Shown in pieces: positions 1 through 8,802 of a DNA stretch of 59,687 nt. Position 1 is the first letter of the stretch, and every line of letters begins with the position of its first letter. The notes under the pieces are model-generated. The model was not told where the DNA came from. It did not search any database and worked only from the letters and a program-made list of their open reading frames with translations. Source of the DNA: an uncultured Porphyromonadaceae bacterium (GTDB lineage Bacteria; Bacteroidota; Bacteroidia; Bacteroidales; Muribaculaceae); NCBI GenBank assembly GCA_947643665.1, contig CANRWW010000016.1, positions 1 through 59,687 of the forward strand, written 5' to 3'. A program made the translations under genes and the position numbers.

Positions 1-1
1 G

Positions 2-43
2 AAGCGCCCTGGCACAGGAACTGTGCCGGGGCGCTTTGTTTTT
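2..43 (+). terminator. Intrinsic terminator of a gene left of the window
   Basis: A perfect 16-bp stem (2-17 with 21-36, one G-U pair) closes on a GAA triloop and is followed by TTTGTTTTT. This is a classic intrinsic terminator. The gene it serves lies outside the window to the left. Confidence 0.85.
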
Positions 44-83
44 GCCCCCGGGCGGGGGCAGCAGGGTGATGGGGGGAAGCCGA

Positions 84-220
84 GGGGGGAGGGGTATCAG
101 AGATATCAGAGGAATCAGCTCTCTTAGAGAGATATCAGAGGCACCACCACTACCGCCGGTAGATCAGAGGAATCACCTATCTTAGAGAGAGGGATCAGCT
201 GAATCACTGGGGGGGAGAGG
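84..220. repeat. Degenerate ATCAGAG-type intergenic repeat, two units
   Basis: Two imperfect direct copies of a unit beginning ATCAGAGGAATCA and containing CTTAGAGAGA lie at 105-141 and 163-207, 58 bases apart, flanked by G-rich runs. There is no open reading frame and no clear hairpin. The role is unknown. Purine-rich ATCAG motifs also occur in the gaps at 35230-35290 and 42990-43045. Confidence 0.5.
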
Positions 221-257
221 GGATCTATTAAATTCTTAACTGGTTATTATATTGTTT

Positions 258-656
258 ATGGAAATTAATTTGGAGAATGAGCGCGTGAGATGTGCCGTGG
301 AGAATAAGAATAGCGGTAAGTATAATTGTGCCCAGTCGGTAGCGTGTGCTTTTGCCGATGTGGCGGGAGTTGACGAGGATGTGTTGTATCGGCTTACCGG
401 GGCTTATGGGACTGGAATGGGGTGCCTGGAAGGTACGTGTGGTGCCCTTGTAGGGGCAGGAATGGTGTTGGGTGCGGTGTCTAAGGACAGGATTGAGGCG
501 ATGAAGCGGATGAAGGTTGTGATGGATGGTTTCTATTCAAGGAATGGCGCTACTGTGTGCAAGTATCTTAAGGGTATAGAAACCGGACAACCTCTCAGGC
601 CTTGCATCGGTTGTGTGGCTGATGCGGCAGAGTTGCTGTGTGATGTTATAAAATAG
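258..656 (+). CDS. C_GCAxxG_C_C family redox-type protein
   Basis: A 132-residue cytoplasmic protein of the C_GCAxxG_C_C family, small cysteine-rich proteins thought to be redox active or metal binding; no reaction is firmly established. The spaced cysteines are visible: NCAQSV near residue 25, GCLEGTCGALVGAG near residues 55-68, a lone Cys (CKYLKG) near 98, and CIGC near 117. An in-frame TTG lies two codons upstream at 252, but the ATG at 258 gives the normal family N-terminus and is preferred. There is no signal peptide. The gene converges on folA with only 12 bases between stop codons. No good promoter is visible in the repeat-rich upstream region. The family call is fairly secure; the function is not. 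Confidence 0.8.
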   Translation: MEINLENERVRCAVENKNSGKYNCAQSVACAFADVAGVDEDVLYRLTGAYGTGMGCLEGTCGALVGAGMVLGAVSKDRIEAMKRMKVVMDGFYSRNGATVCKYLKGIETGQPLRPCIGCVADAAELLCDVIK

Positions 657-668
657 TTCTGGGTCGGT

Positions 669-1166
669 TTATGGCTTTCTTCGGAATGTTATGAATCTGT
701 AGGGCACGGAGGTGCGGGGATCAGTGTGGGTGGGGCTCATGTCTGATATCTCCCATTTGCCCGGGTCAATGGGTGGAAAGAAGGTATCTGCATCTTCCGG
801 TTCCGGACCTTCTATGAGTGTTATGGAAAGTTGATCTGCAAGTTCCAGTGTATCATTGTAGACACGTCCTCCTCCGATTATGAATATTTCTGGGTCGTTT
901 GCTGCGAGGCTGATGGCTTCTTCTACGGAATGTGCGGTTTCTGTTGATGGAGCTTTCCAATTGGGATCGGATGTTATTACGATGTTACGCCGGTTTGGAA
1001 GTGCTCCTTTGGGGAGTGATTCGAATGTACGGCGTCCCATGATTACGGTATGCCCGCTGGTAAGTTCCTTAAAATGCTTTAAGTCGTCGGATATATGGTA
1101 TATGAGGTTGCCTTTGCGCCCGATGGCTCCACGTGAGGCTGTTATGGCTGCTATAATTGTGAGCAT
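669..1166 (-). CDS. folA: Dihydrofolate reductase
   Basis: Reduces dihydrofolate to tetrahydrofolate with NADPH, regenerating the folate that thymidylate synthase oxidises. The 165-residue protein is of normal bacterial DHFR length. It shows the N-terminal strand with SRGAIGRKGNLIYHISDDL (substrate-side acidic residue in the DDL region), the HTVIMGRRTFESLP NADPH-binding segment, and the late IIGGGRVYNDTL glycine motif. It starts 22 bases after the thyA stop on the same strand, so the two are almost certainly cotranscribed. This is the usual thyA-folA pairing. It is probably the last gene of a leftward run that begins with the ferredoxin genes at 4132. Confidence 0.97.
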   Translation of the reverse strand: MLTIIAAITASRGAIGRKGNLIYHISDDLKHFKELTSGHTVIMGRRTFESLPKGALPNRRNIVITSDPNWKAPSTETAHSVEEAISLAANDPEIFIIGGGRVYNDTLELADQLSITLIEGPEPEDADTFFPPIDPGKWEISDMSPTHTDPRTSVPYRFITFRRKP

Positions 1167-1188
1167 TGTATTTCTGTGTTATGTATGT

Positions 1189-1983
1189 TCAGACTGATAC
1201 TGTGCCTTTGATGTGTGGCAGCGGATCGTAGTCTACAAGTGTGAAGTCTTCGTATTTGTAGTCGAAGATATTTTTTATTTGGGGATTGATGAGCATGCGC
1301 GGGAGTGGGCGCGGTGTGCGTGACAGTTGTTCCCGCACTTGCTCGAAGTGGTTTTTGTATATGTGTGTGTCGCCAAGTGTGTGTACGAAGTCGCCAGGGC
1401 GCAATCCGCATACTTGTGCCACCATCATTGTGAGCAGGGCGTATGATGCGATGTTAAACGGCACACCAAGGAATGTGTCGGCACTGCGCTGGTATAGCTG
1501 GAGTGAGAGCCGCCCGTCTGCAACATAGAATTGGAAAAATGCGTGACATGGCGGGAGGTTCATATTGTCAAGATCTGCCACATTCCATGCGCTTACTATA
1601 ATCCTGCGTGAATCAGGATTGTTTCTGATCTGGTCTATGGCTTGCGAAATCTGGTCTATGAATCCGCCGTTATAGTCGGGCCATGATCTCCATTGATAAC
1701 CGTATATGTGGCCTAGATCGCCGTTTGTGTCTGCCCATTCGTTCCATATGCGCACCCCGTTGTCCTGGAGGTATTTCACATTGGTGTCTCCTTTCAGGAA
1801 CCAAAGCAATTCATGTATGATTGATTTGAGGTGTAGCTTTTTTGTGGTCAGAAGCGGGAATCCTTCTTCGAGATTGAAGCGCATCTGGTATCCGAAAACG
1901 CTACGGGTGCCGGTGCCTGTACGGTCTCCTTTTTGCACTCCGTTGTCCATTATATGCTGTAGCAAGTCTAAGTATTGGCGCAT
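1189..1983 (-). CDS. thyA: Thymidylate synthase
   Basis: Converts dUMP to dTMP using methylenetetrahydrofolate as both carbon donor and reductant, yielding dihydrofolate. The 264-residue protein matches the E. coli-type enzyme in length. Visible motifs include the N-terminal [15 protein letters not shown], the phosphate-binding [10 protein letters not shown] loop, the catalytic cysteine in [31 protein letters not shown], and the C-terminal IKGTVSV closing segment. The start lies 44 bases after the stop of the polyferredoxin gene on the same strand. No TAnnTTTG promoter was found in that gap, so readthrough from the upstream electron-transfer genes is possible. Confidence 0.98.
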   Translation of the reverse strand: MRQYLDLLQHIMDNGVQKGDRTGTGTRSVFGYQMRFNLEEGFPLLTTKKLHLKSIIHELLWFLKGDTNVKYLQDNGVRIWNEWADTNGDLGHIYGYQWRSWPDYNGGFIDQISQAIDQIRNNPDSRRIIVSAWNVADLDNMNLPPCHAFFQFYVADGRLSLQLYQRSADTFLGVPFNIASYALLTMMVAQVCGLRPGDFVHTLGDTHIYKNHFEQVREQLSRTPRPLPRMLINPQIKNIFDYKYEDFTLVDYDPLPHIKGTVSV

Positions 1984-2027
1984 GCTCTGGGGTATTATTT
2001 TTTAGTTACAGTTTGAAATTATCCAAA

Positions 2028-3635
2028 TCAGACTACGCCATTTATAACTATGGCTTTTATGGGTGTGGCCGGACAGATATACTCGCAGGCTCCGCATCCT
2101 ATGCATGCTGCCGTATCAACCGTGGCTATTGACCGGCTATGGCCGGGTGATGTGGCTGTCCGTGGCCTTAACGCTATTGCTTTGCGTGGGCAGCGGCTTA
2201 CACAAAGCCCGCATCCGATGCAGTTTGCGGGTTCCACTTGCGCATGTCCGATTATGAATATATGTTTTTCTTCTATGGTAAGAGGCAGAAGTGCCCCGGT
2301 AGGGCACACTTCGGTGCATCGTGTACAGTTGTAACGGCAATATGAGGACTCGAAATCCATGACTGGGTGGAGTGGATGCAGCCATCCGAATTCATTGGAC
2401 GAGGGACGGAGCACTTTTGCCGGACATCGGGCTACGCATAGTCCGCATCCGGTGCATTTTTCAAGGAACCGGGTCATTGAGTGCCGTCCCGGAGGAGCCA
2501 CGTATCGTGATGGAACAAGCGGCTTGCTCCCTCGTTCAAGGGCTTGTATGCGTTTCGCTCCATGTGCTATCGCAGTCAGTGCCGGAGTGGTTGCGACGAT
2601 CAGGCCGGTGGCAAGAAATTTCCTGCGGTCAATCTTTACCGGTGTTGTTTTTTCCGGTTTGTTTGTGTGTACGGAGCAGGTGTCGTTTACTTTCGGGGAA
2701 CTTTCTTCCGGTTTTATGGCTGGTGCTGGTGCAGCTGTGTTTTTAATATGCTGCATCATTGGTATTGAAAGTTTTTTTCGACGTGTGGTGTACCGCAAAG
2801 CATTGCTGTCACAGGCATTTACACAATTGAAGCAGTTTATGCACCGTGAGCCGTCAATTACATGATCGGCAGTATTTATACACCCGGCTTTGCATGCATG
2901 TTCACATTTGCGGCAATTTATGCATAAATCGGTGTCAATATCGAAATGAAATAGCGACCAGCGGCTGAAAATACCGAGGGTGGCTCCTATGGGGCATACG
3001 GTGTTGCATATGAGGCGTCCGTTCCGGGCGGCTACCAGACCGACCGTGAACAGTGTGGCAATGGCAATGAAGAATGCCAGCCATGATGCTATAAAGACAG
3101 GATTTCCGGTGATCCATTGTGTTACAGGCATCAGTATTTCTGATCCGATGCGTGTAAAGGCGCTGTATGGGTCAAATATCAACGGGAAGAGTATCAGCCC
3201 CATTATGGCACTTCCTGCAACGAGTACAAATATGGTATAACGGGTCTTGTTGCGTGGTGCGGAATAATGGAAGCGGTTGCGTATGCGTCTGTGGCGCGTC
3301 AGACGTGCCAACCTGATGAATATATCCTGCAAAGCTCCCATTGGGCACACGGTGGAGCAGTAAATGCGCCCGAAAAGAAGGGTTATGCCTAGCCATATGG
3401 TAACGGCAGTGGCTGCTCCTGACAATGCCAGTGGGAAGATTTGTATTTTGGCAATCCATCCGAAGGCTGTTGCGATTCTGCTTTCCAGTGTGACCAGTAG
3501 CAGTACCATGGCCGCGAATAGCAGCATGCTTACTGTGACGCGTGTCATTTTCAGCATGCGCCCCATAGTGAATTTATATTTTTTGCGTTTTGTTTCTAAT
3601 GACATGTGGGTTTCTGTGAATGGTCTGTATGACAT
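2028..3635 (-). CDS. NapH/NapG-like membrane polyferredoxin with internal Tat motif
   Basis: A 535-residue membrane iron-sulfur protein for electron transfer between the quinone pool and the periplasm (role inferred). The N-terminal half is NapH-like, with about five membrane segments, two CxxxCP motifs (CSTVCPMG near 93 and CNTVCPIG near 210), then two [4Fe-4S] motifs (CINCRKCEHAC and CINCFNCVNAC, 238-275). After a low-complexity linker comes a twin-arginine-like stretch, DRRKFLATGL, at about 336-345. Four more [4Fe-4S] motifs follow, as in NapG/MauM ferredoxins (cysteine sets near 394, 433, 472 and 511). It looks like a NapH-NapG fusion. The start at 3635 is chosen because its ATG overlaps the upstream TGA (TGATG), suggesting translational coupling; starts at 3650 and 3605 are possible. 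The redox partner is unknown. Confidence 0.8.
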   Translation of the reverse strand: MSYRPFTETHMSLETKRKKYKFTMGRMLKMTRVTVSMLLFAAMVLLLVTLESRIATAFGWIAKIQIFPLALSGAATAVTIWLGITLLFGRIYCSTVCPMGALQDIFIRLARLTRHRRIRNRFHYSAPRNKTRYTIFVLVAGSAIMGLILFPLIFDPYSAFTRIGSEILMPVTQWITGNPVFIASWLAFFIAIATLFTVGLVAARNGRLICNTVCPIGATLGIFSRWSLFHFDIDTDLCINCRKCEHACKAGCINTADHVIDGSRCINCFNCVNACDSNALRYTTRRKKLSIPMMQHIKNTAAPAPAIKPEESSPKVNDTCSVHTNKPEKTTPVKIDRRKFLATGLIVATTPALTAIAHGAKRIQALERGSKPLVPSRYVAPPGRHSMTRFLEKCTGCGLCVARCPAKVLRPSSNEFGWLHPLHPVMDFESSYCRYNCTRCTEVCPTGALLPLTIEEKHIFIIGHAQVEPANCIGCGLCVSRCPRKAIALRPRTATSPGHSRSIATVDTAACIGCGACEYICPATPIKAIVINGVV

Positions 3636-4132
3636 CAAAGATGCTGGCATTCCCAGTCGCGGAGCTCGTCAACGATGGCTGTCAATGCAGCAAGTTCGTT
3701 GACAATGAATATTCTTTCGCGACATTCCTTTACGCAATGGAAGCATTTTGTGCAACGCTGGCTCTGATGGCTGTCAGGTATCGTACGATCATATTTACGG
3801 AGAAAATTTATTGCTTTTGAGCGGAATTCCATGGAGGTACGGTCTGTAGAACTTAGGTCTGGTATAGCGCCCTCCTGTAGCATTTCATCGTAAAATTTGA
3901 AATTGGCTGGGATATCTACCCCATATCCGCAAGGCATGCAGGCGTCGCATTGAGCACATGCCACAGCTTTTCCGGAGGCGATGCGACTGACTTTTTTCGG
4001 TGCCGCTCCGGTAATATGCTGCTCTAAAGGTTGCTTTCCGTGTGTATTTGCCATTGCTCCTCCGCAAAGCCCTACGATCATGGTCTTGATCCAGCTGCGT
4101 CGTGTGAACTGTGGCGTATTGTCTGAATGCAT
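3635..4132 (-). CDS. Tat-exported ferredoxin-like protein (aldo/keto reductase C-terminal type)
   Basis: A 165-residue protein with a twin-arginine signal (TRRSWIKTMIVGLCGG, residues 10-25), so probably exported folded across the inner membrane. Two cysteine clusters are visible. CAQCDACMPCGYGVDIP (about 60-76) and CTKCFHCVKECRERI (about 128-142) have the arrangement found in the ferredoxin tail of iron-sulfur aldo/keto reductases. The TIM barrel that normally precedes this tail is missing and is not encoded in the 440 bases upstream, so this is a stand-alone cluster domain. It overlaps the polyferredoxin gene by one base and is led by a good promoter at 4158-4188. It probably feeds or accepts electrons from that membrane protein; this is inference. 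Confidence 0.72.
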   Translation of the reverse strand: MHSDNTPQFTRRSWIKTMIVGLCGGAMANTHGKQPLEQHITGAAPKKVSRIASGKAVACAQCDACMPCGYGVDIPANFKFYDEMLQEGAIPDLSSTDRTSMEFRSKAINFLRKYDRTIPDSHQSQRCTKCFHCVKECRERIFIVNELAALTAIVDELRDWECQHL

Positions 4133-4157
4133 ATTATTCTCCTGTTATATGGTATGG

Positions 4158-4188
4158 CAAAGTTAACCATAAAATGTATGAAAAGCAA
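4158..4188 (-). promoter_or_regulatory. Promoter of the ferredoxin-thyA-folA run
   Basis: Reading leftward, a -33 TTG (4188-4186) and a -7 TAACTTTG (4165-4158) are separated by 20 bases, matching the Bacteroidetes sigma-70 consensus. The 5' leader to the ATG at 4132 is about 20 bases. Confidence 0.7.
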
Positions 4189-4431
4189 TTATAGCTGTAT
4201 CAGACAGGTGGATTATGTGAGCCGTATGATAACGGCGTGTATGGTGCGGGATGTTGCCTGGTGGCTATAACTGAACTTTTGAGTGGGCAATGTGTTCCGG
4301 TAATGAGACGTTACTTCATTACAGTTATAAAACATGTGCCATAGGCCATAATAGGGGCAATGAAGCCGGTTTGAAACACTGCAGATATATGCTGGCGACA
4401 TGAATAAAAATCAAAAGAGTCTAAAATTTTA

Positions 4432-4457
4432 TTATTACGGAAAAATTTCCGTAATAA
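4432..4457. promoter_or_regulatory. Candidate operator palindrome upstream of pckA
   Basis: A perfect 12-bp inverted repeat, TTATTACGGAAA / TTTCCGTAATAA, with an AA centre sits 4 bases upstream of the pckA -33 element. The position, about 50 bases before the likely transcription start, suits an activator or repressor dimer. The regulator is unknown. A factor for carbon control of gluconeogenesis would make sense but is inference. Confidence 0.5.
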
Positions 4458-4461
4458 GGGC

Positions 4462-4490
4462 TTGCAATTCAAAAAAAGTGAGTAACTTTG
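4462..4490 (+). promoter_or_regulatory. pckA promoter
   Basis: A -33 TTG (4462-4464) and a -7 TAACTTTG (4483-4490) are spaced by 18 bases. The leader before the pckA ATG is about 80 bases. Confidence 0.7.
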
Positions 4491-4574
4491 CATTCGGATT
4501 ACAAGGCAGCGACGTGAGCATGCCGTTTTTCCCCGACAATTCAAAAATAAAAATACCTTTAATTATAACTGACA

Positions 4575-6179
4575 ATGAGCAAAATTGATTTGACCCAGTA
4601 TGGCATCAAGGATGTCAAGGAGGTGATCTACAATCCCACTTATGAGCAGCTTTTCGAAGCTGAGACCGATCCTTCACTTGAAGGCTTTGAGAAAGGTGTA
4701 GCAACCGAACTCGGCGCTGTGAATGTGATGACCGGTGTATATACAGGCCGTTCGCCCAAAGACAAATTCATTGTACTTGACGACAACTCCCGTGATAAGG
4801 TATGGTGGACAACAGAGGAATACCCCAATGATAACAAACCCGTGACTGAAAAGACATGGGATGCTGTAAAAGAGATCGCTATCAAAGAACTCTCTGGCAA
4901 GAAGCTCTATGTGGTAGACCGTTTCTGTGGCGCTAACAAAGATACACGTATGGCAGTGCGCTTCATTGTAGAGGTGGCATGGCAGGCTCACTTCGTGACC
5001 AATATGTTTATCGCCCCCACAGCAGAGGAGCTCGTTGATTTCAAGCCTGATTTTATTGTCTACAACGCTTCAAAGGCGAAAGTAGAAAACTTCAAGGAAC
5101 TTGGCCTCAATTCAGAAACTGCCGTGGTGTTCAACACAACTTCACGCGAACAGGTAATCATCAATACATGGTATGGCGGTGAAATGAAGAAAGGTATGTT
5201 CTCCATGATGAACTATTACCTTCCCCAGCAGGGTATCGCTTCCATGCACTGCTCTGCAAACACAGATAAGAACGGCGAAAACACAGCTATCTTCTTCGGA
5301 CTTTCAGGCACAGGCAAGACTACTTTGTCAACCGACCCGAAACGTCTCCTTATCGGTGACGACGAGCACGGCTGGGACGACAACGGCGTGTTCAACTTCG
5401 AAGGCGGCTGCTATGCAAAGGTTATCAACCTTGACAAAGAGAGCGAGCCCGACATCTACAACGCTATCCGTCGCGACGCACTTCTTGAGAACGTGACCGT
5501 TGACGCAGAAGGCAAGATTGACTTCAAGGACAAGAGCGTTACAGAGAACACCCGTGTAAGCTATCCTATCAACCATATCGAAAGCATCGTTGAGCCTATC
5601 TCTGCCGGTCCTGCAGCCCAGAATGTGATCTTCTTGTCAGCTGACGCTTTCGGTGTGCTTCCTCCTGTATCTATCCTTACTCCTGAGCAGACCAAGTACT
5701 ACTTCCTCAGCGGCTTTACTGCAAAACTCGCCGGTACAGAGCGCGGTATTACAGAGCCTACTCCTACCTTCTCTGCATGCTTCGGCCAGGCATTCCTCGA
5801 ATTGCACCCCACCAAATATGCGGAAGAACTTGTTAAACGTATGGAGAAGAGCGGTGCCAAGGCATATCTCGTAAATACAGGCTGGAACGGTTCCGGCAAG
5901 CGTATCTCTATCAAGGATACACGTGGTATCATTGATGATATCCTTGACGGCTCTATCCTGAAGGCTCCTACAAAGAAACTCCCCATCTTCGACTTCGAGA
6001 TTCCTACTGAACTTCCCGGTGTAGATCCTAAGATCCTTGATCCCCGCGATACTTATGCAAATGCAGAAGAGTGGACCAAGAAAGCAGAGGATCTTGCAGC
6101 CCGCTTCATAAAGAACTTCAAGAAGTACGAAAACAACGAGGCTGGTAAGGCACTTGTAGCTGCCGGTCCCCAGCTCTAA
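4575..6179 (+). CDS. pckA: Phosphoenolpyruvate carboxykinase (ATP)
   Basis: Interconverts oxaloacetate plus ATP with phosphoenolpyruvate, CO2 and ADP. In gut Bacteroidetes the enzyme often works in the carboxylating direction during succinate fermentation as well as in gluconeogenesis. The 534-residue length is normal for the ATP-type enzyme. Visible motifs are TGRSPKDKF (about 56-64), the kinase P-loop [11 protein letters not shown] with Lys248, the metal-binding LIGDDEHGW segment, and [15 protein letters not shown] near 390. The ATG at 4575 follows a strong promoter and a palindrome (4432-4457). The gene is monocistronic, with hairpins downstream. Its codon use looks optimised for high expression, with few rare codons, like rpsA in this window. 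Confidence 0.98.
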   Translation: MSKIDLTQYGIKDVKEVIYNPTYEQLFEAETDPSLEGFEKGVATELGAVNVMTGVYTGRSPKDKFIVLDDNSRDKVWWTTEEYPNDNKPVTEKTWDAVKEIAIKELSGKKLYVVDRFCGANKDTRMAVRFIVEVAWQAHFVTNMFIAPTAEELVDFKPDFIVYNASKAKVENFKELGLNSETAVVFNTTSREQVIINTWYGGEMKKGMFSMMNYYLPQQGIASMHCSANTDKNGENTAIFFGLSGTGKTTLSTDPKRLLIGDDEHGWDDNGVFNFEGGCYAKVINLDKESEPDIYNAIRRDALLENVTVDAEGKIDFKDKSVTENTRVSYPINHIESIVEPISAGPAAQNVIFLSADAFGVLPPVSILTPEQTKYYFLSGFTAKLAGTERGITEPTPTFSACFGQAFLELHPTKYAEELVKRMEKSGAKAYLVNTGWNGSGKRISIKDTRGIIDDILDGSILKAPTKKLPIFDFEIPTELPGVDPKILDPRDTYANAEEWTKKAEDLAARFIKNFKKYENNEAGKALVAAGPQL

Positions 6180-6192
6180 TTGATTCAATCCT

Positions 6193-6224
6193 ACCTTTAA
6201 ATGATGCATACGCGCATTTAAGGT
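6193..6224 (+). terminator. Hairpin just downstream of pckA
   Basis: ACCTTTAAATG (6193-6203) pairs with CATTTAAGGT (6215-6224) with one bulged base. It lies 14 bases after the pckA stop and is followed by only TTTG, so it is a weak terminator or a 3' stabilising hairpin. Confidence 0.4.
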
Positions 6225-6314
6225 TTGTGATATTGAGAGTGTGCCAGTAGGATGGCTTTTGCTGTCTGAACCATATCTGCATAATAGATACGGCATCCTC
6301 TTGCCAGTAATAAA

Positions 6315-6346
6315 GCGATGTGCCAGTTTTATGGCACATCGCCTTT
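6315..6346 (+). terminator. Intrinsic terminator downstream of pckA
   Basis: A perfect 11-bp stem, GCGATGTGCCA / TGGCACATCGC, is followed by TTTT. Its GCGATGTG core recurs in the hairpins at 8803-8841 and 50221-50291. Confidence 0.75.
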
Positions 6347-6436
6347 TAATTTGTCTGCATAAGTTTTTTCCCGGAGATTTGTGGCTCATACACTTAGCAC
6401 CCGGGACGTTTAATTAAGAATTTTTCATAACCAATC

Positions 6437-8749
6437 ATGGATTTAATGATGAAAAAACTGATAGCTCTGGCATTTGCTATGGCGTCGGTTTTATTGGCAT
6501 GGGCAGATTACAATCCTGTAGCCCGTGATAAAGCCGTGGTAACCGAGGGTAATGCCCGATTCACGGTACTGACGCCTGAAATGATACGTATAGAATACAG
6601 CCCGAACGCGATGTTTGAGGACAAGGCCACATTTTCTGTAATAAACAGGAATCTTCCTGTGCCGAAATTTTCAAAAACGGAAGACGGTGAATTCCTGACA
6701 ATTACAACTGAAAAACTGTCGCTCAAATACCGGAAAGGCACAAATCCAGTGTCGGAACCTGCTTCTCCCGGCAATCTGACAGTGACAATGTCGCTTAACG
6801 GCAAGCCTGTCATATGGTATCCCGGAATGAAAGATGACCGGAATTTGCGTGGCACTTACCGTACACTTGACAATAATAATGGCGACGCTTTCCGTGACAG
6901 GCTTGAAGAGGGGGTGATATCGCGTTCCGGGTGGGCTGTCATTGATGACTCCCCGTCGGCAGTGCGGCCTGACGGTAGCCGTTCGTTGGCATTCACACCG
7001 GAACCGGATGGAGTGGACTGGGTGGCAGAACGTGCAGATCCTGCTGCTACAGATCTGTATTTCATGGGATATGGGCATGATTATAAAAAAGCCCTTAAAG
7101 ATTTCACACTTATAGCCGGCAAAACACCTCTGCCTCCTGATTACGTGTTCGGTTACTGGTACAGCAAATATGAGAATTATACGGCCGATGATTTCCGCAA
7201 CATAATCAAGTCGCTGAAAGACAATGATGTGAATGCCGACGTGATGATCCTTGACATGGACTGGCACTGGAACGGGGAGCAGGGGGTGTCTGACGGTCGT
7301 GGCGGATGGACCGGATGGTCGTGGAACACCAAACTGATTCCAGATCCAGACGGCCTGCTTAAAGACATCCATGACAGCAACCTGCATATATCACTTAACC
7401 TGCACCCCGCCGACGGTGTGGCTCCGCATGAGGACTGTTATCGTGCCATGGCTGAGGATCTCGGCATTGATGCCGGTAAAAATGAGGTTATACCCTGGAA
7501 ACTTGAGGACAGGAAGTTCTCAAAGGCCTTTTTCAAGAATATAATCAGGCCACTCGAAAAGCAAGGCGTGGATTTCTGGTGGCTTGACTGGCAGCAGTAT
7601 CTTACAAGTCCGCACATAGATGGACTTGGAGAGACATTCTGGTGCAACCATGTGTTTTTCAATGAAATGAAAAATAGCCGTCCTGACCGGCGTCCACTTA
7701 TCTTCCACCGCTGGGGAGGTCTTGGAAGCCATCGTTACCAGATAGGTTTTTCAGGAGATACTTTTATCAATTATCCGACACTGGCTTTCCTTCCGTATTT
7801 TACCGCGACGGCCTCTAATGTCGGCTATGGCTACTGGGGCCATGATATTGGCGGACACCAGTCTGACCACCGGCATGATGTCAATGATCCGGAACTTCTG
7901 TTGAGATGGATACAATTTGGTGTGTTTACCCCCATTTTCCGTACCCATGCTACCAAAGGCACATATATCAACCGCCTCATCTGGACATATGATAATTTCC
8001 CGACAATGAATGAGGCAGTGAAACTGCGTTATGCCATATTCCCTTATCTATACACCATGGCGAGGAAAAATTATGATACCGGCATAGGTATCTGCCGTCC
8101 TTTATATTATGAATATCCTGAACTTCAGGAAGCATATGACAACGAAGGGGAATATTTCTTTGGCGATGACATACTTGTAGCTCCTATAGTGGAACCTTCG
8201 GCAGATGGTATAAGCAAGAAGAAAATATGGTTTCCTGAAGGAAATTGGTGGTCTGTGGCACACAATCGCATGATAAAGGGTAATTCTGTTGAAGAACTTG
8301 ATTTCACTCTCAGCCAGATACCTTTCTTCTATCGCGAGGGTTCAATAATTGTCAATAATCCTCCAGAAGTGAAAAGCACGACTGAGCGTCCTGGCCATCT
8401 GATTCTGAATGTTGTTTCGGGTAAGGATGGTAAGACAATGTTCTATGAAGACTCCGGTGATTCCAACGACTATGACAAGGAGTATGCGTTCACTGAGATC
8501 TCACAGAAGTTAAAAAACGGAAATGGGTCTTATGTCATATCTGCCCGTAAGGGTAGTGCAGACCGTCTTCCCTCTTCCAGGTCATATGAACTCAGGATAT
8601 TCAACACAAGCGAGCCTGTGGAGGGGAAAGTAAAGGTAGACGGCAAGGCAACCGATGCCAGATATGATGCCGGTGCACGCTGTACAATCATAAATGTCCC
8701 CGAAGCATCATGTGGCAAGTCGCGTAAGATCACGGTAGCATATAAATGA
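6437..8749 (+). CDS. Exported glycoside hydrolase family 31 (alpha-glycosidase)
   Basis: A retaining alpha-glycosidase of family GH31, which includes alpha-glucosidases and alpha-xylosidases; the sugar specificity cannot be read from sequence alone. From the 6437 ATG the protein has 770 residues. ATGs at 6446 and 6449 would give a cleaner signal peptide (MKKLIALAFAMASVLLAWA), so the true start may be one of these. Domain order is an N-terminal beta-sandwich (about 25-225), a catalytic barrel (about 235-560) and C-terminal beta domains. The nucleophile is probably the Asp in WWLDWQQ (Asp384), and the acid/base the Asp in GFSGDT (Asp441). The signal peptide places it in the periplasm or on the cell surface. 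It stands alone, with no SusC/SusD pair nearby, and ends at a bidirectional terminator. Confidence 0.93.
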   Translation: MDLMMKKLIALAFAMASVLLAWADYNPVARDKAVVTEGNARFTVLTPEMIRIEYSPNAMFEDKATFSVINRNLPVPKFSKTEDGEFLTITTEKLSLKYRKGTNPVSEPASPGNLTVTMSLNGKPVIWYPGMKDDRNLRGTYRTLDNNNGDAFRDRLEEGVISRSGWAVIDDSPSAVRPDGSRSLAFTPEPDGVDWVAERADPAATDLYFMGYGHDYKKALKDFTLIAGKTPLPPDYVFGYWYSKYENYTADDFRNIIKSLKDNDVNADVMILDMDWHWNGEQGVSDGRGGWTGWSWNTKLIPDPDGLLKDIHDSNLHISLNLHPADGVAPHEDCYRAMAEDLGIDAGKNEVIPWKLEDRKFSKAFFKNIIRPLEKQGVDFWWLDWQQYLTSPHIDGLGETFWCNHVFFNEMKNSRPDRRPLIFHRWGGLGSHRYQIGFSGDTFINYPTLAFLPYFTATASNVGYGYWGHDIGGHQSDHRHDVNDPELLLRWIQFGVFTPIFRTHATKGTYINRLIWTYDNFPTMNEAVKLRYAIFPYLYTMARKNYDTGIGICRPLYYEYPELQEAYDNEGEYFFGDDILVAPIVEPSADGISKKKIWFPEGNWWSVAHNRMIKGNSVEELDFTLSQIPFFYREGSIIVNNPPEVKSTTERPGHLILNVVSGKDGKTMFYEDSGDSNDYDKEYAFTEISQKLKNGNGSYVISARKGSADRLPSSRSYELRIFNTSEPVEGKVKVDGKATDARYDAGARCTIINVPEASCGKSRKITVAYK

Positions 8750-8802
8750 CGCGATTTGCTTTATAAGTAAGTGGCTTAAATTGTTTTGAGCACTTATTAT
8801 AA

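Larger units (their letters stand above)
4133..4574. other. Divergent intergenic region between ferredoxin operon and pckA
   Basis: This 442-base gap holds two divergent promoters (4158-4188 leftward, 4462-4490 rightward) and a perfect inverted repeat at 4432-4457. I see no convincing coding sequence or RNA gene in the remaining stretch, 4190-4430. No trace of a lost aldo/keto reductase barrel was recognised on the minus strand. Confidence 0.7.

Noticed and set aside
1286-1528. Small plus-strand frame antisense to thyA
   Set aside because: It is a shadow frame with no start signal or family resemblance.
3635-4574. Frameshifted aldo/keto reductase pseudogene
   Set aside because: The protein has an intact Tat signal directly before the cluster domain, and no barrel remnant was recognised upstream.
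5637-6389. A 250-codon open frame on the minus strand across pckA
   Set aside because: It is antisense to a highly codon-biased gene, and its translation matches no recognisable family. Such shadow frames are expected opposite biased codons.
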